Under the pieces are notes generated by a model. It was given only the letters and a program-made list of their open reading frames with translations. It did not search any database and had not been told where the DNA came from. Position numbers and translations under genes: made by a program. Below are positions 56,297 through 64,000 of a stretch of DNA of 64,000 nucleotides, in pieces. Source of the DNA: Erodium maritimum (Eukaryota > Streptophyta > Magnoliopsida > Geraniales > Geraniaceae); the NCBI GenBank assembly GCA_963921825.1, contig OY997590.1:37279039-37343038 (forward strand). Direction: 5' to 3'. The number at the start of each line of letters is the position of its first letter. Positions within the stretch are counted from its first letter, which is position 1.

Positions 56297-57815
56297 GAGG
56301 AAACACCAGTATTGGGCACTTGCAAAGGTCGATGCCATGTCAATGCTGTTGTCCTCATTAGCCAATGTCGGCCAGCACCCCCCCCCCCCTTGCCAACATG
56401 TATTAGTTTTTTTATCAGCAAGACATATTATAAAATCTCTTCTTTGAAGAGAAGAACAAGGGTGGAATTACAACCTAATAAGCATTCCACAAGGGGAAAC
56501 TTAACCAACAACCTCAACATACTAAGGAAAACCAGATCAACACAACACCCTCACACAACCAGAGATAAACAACACCAGAAGAAGAGAAAAAACTAGAACC
56601 GGAGACAACAAAAATAGATCTATAATCTGGATTTGCCCACCATGAAGCTCAGTAAGAAAAAAATGTCTATATTACCCAAATTTACCTACCATTAAGCCCA
56701 AGAAGAACCGGTAGCCACTAACTACCCAAAGCACCTCAACCCTAACCTAATTTAGCCTAACCTCCTCTCCCAGCTCAAAGAACAACATATACTAGAAAAG
56801 GGAACTACAGACTTTATAATGTTGCACCGCGAACGACAGAGACATTCCGACGGAAATCTACCAGAACCCACTGAGCCTAATTACTTTGAACGAAAGGCTT
56901 AAAAGCCCAAACACTCATCGACGGCCAACACCGATAACCGGCGAGCCCAAGCCACACAATGTAGAAGAGAACTCGAAAAGACCATACAAATAATAGAGGG
57001 ACAGGGGAGGGAGAAGAGAACCAAACTCAGTCAGGACAGAGGTGAAAATCATACATCTGGCCTTCAATGAGGAAGGCCCAAAAGAAGACGACTTCAGAAG
57101 TCGCAGATCTGAGTGAAAGGTTAAAGCTACGAACAGCGCCACTGAGAGTAAAGCCCAACTCACCAGCAACGAAAACCAACTAGTACCGCGACGATCCTTG
57201 AGAAAGAAGCATGTCCCACATCCCGAGTCAGAAGATGTCGCCGGGATCAGGAAAGAGAGCTCCTCCGCCGCGACACTGAAGGGACTACCACCATGGCAGC
57301 AACGGTGGGCCGGATCTGCGACCATCCTCACCGTGGGAGTTGAGGAATGTCGTCCCACAGTCAGATATGACCCGTCCCGCCACCGACCCACACAGGAGCG
57401 CCTAGGAAAAGAAACGAGAACAGGTGAGAAAGAGGGAGCGAGAAAAGAGAGGCAAGACTTCTCCATCATGATTGAGAGGAGCCCTGCTCAGAACCTCATC
57501 GATCCACGTCAAAAAAAGGCAGAGAAAGGCATCGTACTACCAATTCTAAAGAAAATCCTTCTGTCGTAGAAGGAAAAAAAATCAACTTGAGCTTCGCCGA
57601 AGAAAGACAACAGGAAGAAGAAAGGAAAACGAGAAAAAAAAAGATAGAGGAGAAGGAGAAAGAAGGGTTGGTCTGGTGGCTCACCTTGTCAGAACCAAGT
57701 AAACCATCGATAGCGTCGACAAGAAAGTGAAAGGGTTGTTTCCCTCAAGGATAAGTCTCCTAATATGTACAACCGCAAATGTGCTTTTACGAGACACATC
57801 CACAAAGTCGTCTAA
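56297..57815 (-). repeat. Right-flank sequence with minus-strand retroposon, second copy, extended
   Basis: Matches 46561-47725 up to 57461, then continues in what appears to be the undisturbed form (A/G-rich, then ordinary sequence) to the Harbinger-like element at 57816. Confidence 0.55.
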
Positions 57816-58178
57816 GGGTATCCACAATCGTGGGCGGGGAGGCGCTGGCGAGGAGCAATCGCCGACGAGGAGGAGGCGTGGAGCTGGCAGGTCGCTGGCG
57901 GGTAGGTCGCTGGCAGGGAGATCGCTGGCGGGGAATGTAGCCATTGAGGTCCTCGTCAGCACTCCTCGCTGGCGGGGTGAGCTGGGCCTCCTTGGTCGTC
58001 GTGCCGGCCGTTGGCTAATGACGCGCTGGCGACACGTGTCCCCTCGCTGGCAGCCCACTTTAGTTTTCTTTTTTGCTTTTTACCCCTATAAATATCAACC
58101 CTCTTATTTCAATTTTCATCCACAAATTCTACCTCCTCTCTATTTTCACTCAACTACTTATATTTTTTCCGTCTTGCA

Positions 58179-59161
58179 ATGTCGTTCGATCTCAACGAGT
58201 GGGGCTCTATGTTTACCTCGTTGAACGACGACTCGTTGAACGACGACTCGTTCGACCCGATGACGCAACAGTTGTTCCCTCCTAGCCTTTCATCTGTTCC
58301 GACAACCGATGCAGCTCCAAGGTTACCGAGGCCACCTCCGTGGTTCCACCAAAACTTAAAGGGAGGCGAAATTTGTGGAGCGTCGATGAGGATGAGCGTT
58401 TAGTTCGAGCTTGGATGCACCATTCCTACGATTCAATTCACGGGAATCCGAAACATAATCTGAAGTATTGAGGGGTCATCTCCGATGAAGTTGCTGCTAT
58501 GCATGGATCGGATGATCCGGTAAGGTCACTGAAGCAGTGCAAAGACCACTGGGCCAAGTCATGGGATTTACACACAGATGATGAGGTACCACAGGAGCGG
58601 GCGTTCCGATGATGAAGTCACGACATTGGCCGAGTAACAGTACGAGAAGAAGGAAGGACATCCATTCACTTGGAAACGTTGGTGGAAGCTAGTCCGAGAC
58701 AAGCCGAAGTGGACTTCAAAATATTTTGAAGTCGAGCAGCTCGAGGAAGGAAACGATGGCACACCGATGAGTCACTTCGATGTCGATGTGTCTACCGACT
58801 CGGGCAAGCGCACTTGTGAAGACACGCCGTAGGAGGAGAGTGAGCGAACCGCGGGTGCTACAGATGAATGTCGATCGTCGTACCAGCGGCCTATGAGTCA
58901 GAAGGCTGCCAAAGATGCGAAGCTAAGAGGTAAAAACCCTGTAGCATCCAAGAAGGAGCTTGTCGAGAGTGTTAACCAGGCCCATTTAGCGGCGACAGAA
59001 GCAAACGCGGCGTTGGAAAAAGCCACGACATCCCAACTGAAGCTCAAGGCATTCGATCGATGGTTAGTAGAGGAATCGAATGACACATCGGCCATGACTC
59101 CCCCTAGCTTGAGGCACCGATCTGATGAAGTAGTGTCGCATCCCGTGCTTTTTTTATTTTA
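58179..59161 (+). pseudogene. Harbinger ORF1 (Myb/SANT-like), broken
   Basis: ATG at 58179 reads MSFDLNEWGSMFTSL after a TATA-like CCTATAAATATC at 58084. A frameshift near 58365 leads to a frame with WSVDEDERLVRAWMHHS, SLKQCKDHWAKSW, and later HPFTWKRWWKLVRDKPKW, the order of Myb-like Harbinger ORF1 proteins. Several stops (about 58469 and 58611 onward) interrupt it. The last open piece (MSQKAAKDAKLRGKNP to 59161) is Ala/Lys-rich and helical, like the family C-terminus. Confidence 0.65.
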
Positions 59162-59439
59162 ATTAGTTGGTTTTTTTTAATTAGTAGTTTTTTTTAATTT
59201 AATGAATTGTACTTTTTTTAATTTAATAAATTCTAGTTTTCTCATTTGTAGTTTTTTTAATTTAATGCTTTGTAGTTTCTTGGGTTGCGTAACATAATTG
59301 CCATGACAATGCTAAAGGACCAAAATATCCCTAAGTGACATTATTGTCATGAACATGTTAAATGACCAAAATACCCCTAAGTGGCTGGCGGTTTGGGGCT
59401 ATAAAAGCCACATCTTACTTTCATTTTTTTCACACCTCT

Positions 59440-59706
59440 TCAATGTGAGTATCGACTGATGCCCCGCCGCGCACACAAAAGCAGTGCAAGGACCATTGGC
59501 AACATATATCCCGGAAAATGCACCGTTTTGAAGTTTGTTACCGTGAAGTAGTTCTGGCAGCCAAACCAGGACATAACGAAAATTTCTTCCGATCTGAAGC
59601 GGCGGACCGGTACGTTGCCTGGCATGACCACCACTTCACGAAGTTCTCGCTTTGGGAGATCGTTAAAGACCAGCCGAAATTCCTCCAGTACAATCACGAA
59701 CTGTAA
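59440..59706 (+). pseudogene. Second ORF1 fragment within the same element
   Basis: QCKDHWQHISRKMHRFEV and FSLWEIVKDQPKFLQ repeat the ORF1 motif order in short form, after its own TATA-like GGCTATAAAAGCC near 59396. It may be an internal duplication or a nested related element. Confidence 0.5.
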
Positions 59707-59970
59707 ACCGTGATCATGTGATCTCGTTTCTGTTATTCTCGATCTTGTGTGTGGTAATAAAAATTTCCGTCTTAATTTCCAATAAAATTTATATATTAAA
59801 ATATTAAATTTTTCTTATCGGCGATAGCTCCCTGCCGGTACAAAAATCGCCACTGTAGGTTGCTGGTGGTTTACGCAGGCGGTGAGTTGGCGAGAAGAGC
59901 AAAAAGTATTATTTAATTGCTCCCCGTCGGCGCCTCCCCGCCATCAATCGACGGTATGACTGTGAATGCC

Positions 59971-60719
59971 TCAAAACGTTAGGTGATTTCTACCGCGTCG
60001 CTATAAATATGTCTTCCTAGTCCAGTCTACAAAACTTTAGACTACGAGACAAAAGGGCATGTGTAATGCATGGCCTCTTAATCTAGAAACTGTTTTTCTC
60101 CGAGGAACTTATCCATTGACTGACATGATTAGAAAATTCTTGAGCATTCTCATTTCCTGGTCAAGATTCCTTTCATCTTACTAATGGCCTCTTAAACTCC
60201 CGAAAGGTCCAAGCGTTATCTCTAAAATACAATACCGAAATAAAGTTACTTATGGCTTGAAAAACCACGTGCTGTTTTAGTGTTTATTGAAAAGCCCCCA
60301 TAAAAAAATAGGGAACCCCACAACTTTATGTGTACATATAAAATGTTGCCTCAATTCCTAGTTACGGAGCCCACCTTTTTCCTCATCATAAACTGACCAT
60401 GGCTTCCATCGGTACAAACAAGGTGGTTAGATAACCTCATGTCCTATCATGATTCATGAGTAGAATAAATCTAAATTTATTAAATAAAAAACAAAATACT
60501 TTTTAGGGAAAAATGAGAGTTTTAGTTTTTAACAAAGGCCTTTTTTTTTACTAAAAAATGTGAGATTTTATAAAATTTCAATAATAAGAATATGATTCAG
60601 TACATCAGAAAGATTTTTTGATCACCGAAGAACTAGTATAAAATAGGTCTCTCTAAGTAGCTAGTGAGTTGTTTTATTTACAGTCATTTTTATAAATAGG
60701 AGAGAAATTCTCCCGTTTT
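59971..60719. other. Unassigned AT-rich sequence
   Basis: No ORF or terminal-repeat pair recognised. A motif GGCCTCTTAA recurs near 60080 and 60187. Confidence 0.3.
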
Positions 60720-62102
60720 GAACCAGCATGAGATAAATGTCCCTAATAACAGTATCTATCGGGGACGATGGAGGGTCTCTTGTTTGGATAATTTTAAACA
60801 GAACCTCAGCATCAGAACGTATGATAATAGGGGTCGTTCTAAAGGAGGTCGTGTTACGAAGTGTCGTAGCAATGACATAAGCTTCGATAATAATTGGCGA
60901 TCCACAACCCGGAATGACCCCATTGGCCGTGAGACCGACACGGCCGTCCCCCGCCCTATTAGTCTAAGTCTTGAAAAATTGCGCCATTTACATTGATAAC
61001 CCAAGTTCCTATCGGGGGAATGAATCGAGATGGCCATCGTCGGCGAGCCTGTGTCGGGGTCACAACCGTCAAGTTTGCTTCCTTCCAGGTGATGAGGTAG
61101 GCACGAGCATCTGCTAACACTCCTATTGCTGTCGAGCTGGTTCCATTTCAGGTCTAGAGGTTCCTACCTTTCCACATTTCCCAGAGGATAATAAGGATAT
61201 CTACCACTCTGTTATTGGTTGGCCCCGTGGTGATACCTACCCACCACTCTTCAAATGTCTGAGTAGTAAGGGTAGGGGGAATACCCTCAATTGCTCCCAA
61301 CAAGTTTTTGCAAAACCACAGAAAATGAACAAATGAGCAACCGATTCAAGGTGTCGACCACATGTGGATGAAATCGGAACGTACGGCCGAGTCAGTTTAC
61401 CCGCAACTTGAAGGGTGACTATGAGGCATCTCCATAAGAAAACCTAGAGTCTAGGTGGTATAGTGATATCCCAAATAGATGCCCAAGTTACTGCCACTAT
61501 ATTGGGACACAATTGATGACGATCATGGGCAAGGATAGAATATCCTTCATTGGTGGTATATCGTCCTTCTCTATCAGAAGCCCAATACAATTCATCCTTG
61601 GTCCTGATCTCTAATAACGGAACTTGGAGAATATTGGCCCTGTCAGTCTCATCGAATAATTGGTGGAGCAGATTGACGTCCCAACGTCGGGTGTCAGGGA
61701 CCATAAGATCTTCAACTAGGCCCCAATTATTGTAACATTCGTTGAAGCAATGGTCCCCGTCGGCCCTACTAGTCAAGGAGTGTCTATAATCAGCGTATCC
61801 CGGTCATCCCCAATGATGATACGAAGTCCATTACGTAGAAGCTCTTGAGTGGATAGGAAACTGGCCCATATGAAACTTGATTGACTACTTATTTGTGCTT
61901 GTAAGAAGTCTGTGGTTGGAAATATCAATTTTTAAGAACTCGAGCAACCAAGGATTGTGGTATATGAAGTAGAGCCCAGGCCTGCTTTCCCAGAAGAGCT
62001 GTATGGACGTCTTTTAAATATCTAAAGCCCATACCACCACTATCCTTAGGCATACATAATTTATCCCAATCTTGCCAATCAATAGAGTGAGCCGACTTAC
62101 CT

Positions 62103-62115
62103 CCCCCCCCCCCCC
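62103..62115 (-). repeat. Poly-C tract, 13 C (G on the LINE sense strand)
   Basis: Within the LINE ORF2 remnant, upstream of the GGMGF block. Confidence 0.95.
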
Positions 62116-62733
62116 AACCTACCAATACCGTGCCAATGCTACGTGAATACGGTTAACTATCCTCTGTGTTACTCTAAAGACAGACATAATATAGACCGAT
62201 AAAGAGGTAAGAACTGACCGAATCATAACTTCTCGTCTCGCTGGAGATAATAGTGTCCCTTCACACGAACTAATTCAAGATATTACACGATCACCCAAGT
62301 ATGTCATTGACGCTTTCAATTTCTACCAATCATATTGGGGATCCCTAGATACATCTAAGCGGTTGAGGTCTCGGTTATAGAAAGAATACTACAACATCCT
62401 TGTCGTATTTCTAATGTTGTATTCATGCTAAACATAGTAGATGAGTTATTCAGATTGAGGACTTGTCTCGAGATATTGCCGAAAACGTTGAGAATGTTTT
62501 GGATACGTTGTGCCTCAGTAGTGGTGGGCATGCAGAATATACAACAGTCATCTACAAAACAAAATATGGGATGCCTCTAGGGCTCCTCTTGCGACCTTGA
62601 TACCATGGAGAAGGCTTATGCCCTGCGCTTTTTGTAGTAAGTGAGAATGCATTTTCATGCAGAGGAGGAACAAATAGGGATAAAGGGGGTCACCTTCGCG
62701 GATTCCTCGCGATGATGTGTGCTTTTAGGCGTT

Positions 62734-62754
62734 CCCCCCCTCCCCCCCCCCCCC
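62734..62754 (-). repeat. C7-T-C13 tract (G on the LINE sense strand)
   Basis: Located just after the RT YSIT segment, where a Gly-rich part of RT is expected; it shifts the frame. Confidence 0.95.
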
Positions 62755-64000
62755 GAGGTTATAGAATATGTGACTGTCTGCATACAGTAGGACATTAAAT
62801 CTACCCAGTCCGAGGAGAAACCCAACCTGATCATAATCGGCTGCAGATAGCTCCATTCAACCCTATCATATGTCTTACTCATGTCTAGCTTGAGAGCCAT
62901 AAAACCAATCACCACATACCACTTATTTTTCATACGGTGTATGACCTCGAAAGAAATAACGACATTATCTTGTATGCATCGCTTGGGATGAATGGGCCTT
63001 GTGTTTCTTATATGACATGTTGTAAGAGGGGTCGGAACCTGTTTTCCAATACCTTGGATAATATTCGGAAAATCACATTACACAGGGAAATAGGCCATAG
63101 ATCGTAGCCACGTCAGGATTCGGTTTCTTAGGGATCGTAAATAGTTGGGTGAAATAATCTTAAATGCTCATTCATTCTCGAATCCCATGTTACCATGGTA
63201 CCAAAGGCGTTTTTGGGCCACAACAGCATTCACTCGTCTTTGATACGATGACGAAGTGTGCAAGAATTTGGTGTTCTTATCCCTTTCTACTAGCCAATGT
63301 TGTTTCCCTCAGAAAGCTTCTTGAACACACAAGGCATTCTCGTATTGAATCTTGATTGCCTCCCTTCTGTGGATCCCTGCCCGATTAGTACGTCCATTAA
63401 GTTCTGTAATCCTCTACTGACACCATTTGATATTGTTTACATTTTTCTTAAAATGGCGGCGACCCCAATTATCCAGAGAAGTCCTAACTTCCTTAATGAC
63501 CTCCTTAATAGCAACCCCCGGAGATTTTTTTCCAGGTCCGTTGTATCACATCACTACATTCTGGGTCTATGATCCATTGTGATTGGAAGCGGAATTTCAG
63601 TTGGCCCCGATCAAGAACTTTTCAGGCTAAAGAGAGAAAAATAGGCAGATGATCTGAAGTGGTGACCAAGTATTACGGAATTCTAGGTCAGATAATAAAG
63701 AGAAGAACGAGTCAGTGATTAGGGCTCTATCCTACCGTGACTGAATTCTCCGATAAGGCGTTTGTCCTTGAAACCATGTTAAATGATGCCCCATCATTGG
63801 GACATCAATGAGGTCTAAATCCTCAACTAGAAAAAAATCATCAACCATAGTCGCTGGGTAGGACCTCCTCCTATAGTTTCATCCGTATTTAGAATACCGT
63901 TGAAATACCCAATAATAATCCAATTTGGTCAGGAGGAGGTGTGAAGGCGCCTTAGTGGATCCTAAGTCTGATTTCGATTACCCCGACAAGCTTCGTCTTA

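Larger units (their letters stand above)
57816..59970 (+). mobile_element. Second PIF/Harbinger-like element, ORF1 remnants only
   Basis: Left end GGGTATCCACAATCG, right end the reverse complement of GGCATTCACAGTCAT, followed inward on both sides by GGCGGGGAGGCG; targets TAA and TCA (one mismatch). Carries ORF1-type remnants on the plus strand but no transposase. Its ends differ from those of the 22593 family. Confidence 0.65.
60720..64000 (-). pseudogene. L1-type LINE ORF2, degraded, runs off the right edge
   Basis: Read on the minus strand from the right edge leftward: endonuclease C-terminus (IIIGYFNG, later SDHLPIFLSL) near 63900-63620; linker ENALCVQEAF and LVERDKNTKFLH near 63330-63230; RT motif ALKLDMSKTYDRVEW at 62900-62855; WDKLCMPKDSGGMGFRYL at 62070-62020; zinc-finger-type region RWDVNLLHQLFDE at 61690-61650; RNase H at 60730-61000 with WVINVNGAI (usual NVDGA, so the first Asp is Asn) and RSDA. 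Multiple frameshifts, stops and two C tracts (sense-strand G runs) interrupt it. In the family, ORF2 nicks target DNA and copies LINE RNA at the nick. Confidence 0.8.

Overview
The window is nuclear DNA of a flowering plant, probably a eudicot. Evidence: an S1-group bZIP gene with the sucrose-control upstream ORF typical of angiosperms, plant-type splice sites, and a dense mix of plant transposable-element families (copia and chromovirus LTR elements, RNase H-bearing LINEs, hAT, Mutator, PIF/Harbinger and CACTA remnants). The species is not identifiable from sequence alone. There are no bacterial operons, CRISPR arrays or rRNA genes.

Host genes are few. At the left edge (0.5-2.2 kb, minus strand) lies the 5' part of a gene whose protein begins MGSACCVAARD, probably an uncharacterised plant RING-type family; the rest is outside the window. 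At 21.4-22.3 kb (minus strand) is an intact, apparently intronless S1 bZIP transcription factor. Its leader carries four short uORFs, including the conserved 41-residue sucrose-control peptide, and a perfect 14-nt inverted repeat that could pair the middle of that uORF with leader sequence near the main start codon.

The rest is transposons, often nested. 2.2-3.7 kb: a PIF/Harbinger MITE containing a tRNA-Lys-like relic, then a hAT MITE. 3.9-11.9 kb: a broken copia element with 147-bp LTRs, its gag split by a 3.0-kb solo gypsy LTR with 5-bp target duplication. 11.9-16.8 kb: two adjacent long-inverted-arm elements with central arrays of TTTATCA-type repeats, one invaded by a 222-bp foldback MITE and a LINE that kept ORF1 but lacks ORF2; a third copy lies at 31.8-33.3 kb inside an RRM-type LINE ORF1. 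18.3-20.2 kb: a Mutator-like element with 9-bp target duplication. 22.6-24.9 kb: a Harbinger element carrying only the Myb/SANT ORF1, inserted just upstream of the bZIP leader. 25-31 kb: degraded repeats, a TA microsatellite and a CACTA transposase relic. 34-42 kb: LINE RNase H, a small solo LTR, and two copia pol pieces that look like the 3' and 5' halves of one family in reversed order. 42-57.5 kb: a CACTA remnant invaded by a Tekay/Del-like chromovirus with an intact polyprotein of about 1,635 residues. Its 2.87-kb LTR plus 1.44 kb of right flank occurs twice, almost identically, 9,736 bp apart. 57.8-60.0 kb: a second ORF1-only Harbinger-like element. 60.7-64.0 kb: a degraded L1-type LINE ORF2 on the minus strand, running off the right edge.

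The most interesting points are the bZIP leader with its uORFs and long-range inverted repeat, the near-perfect 4.3-kb duplication around the chromovirus, and the TTTATCA-array element family. Everything was read by eye; no alignment or database search was run.
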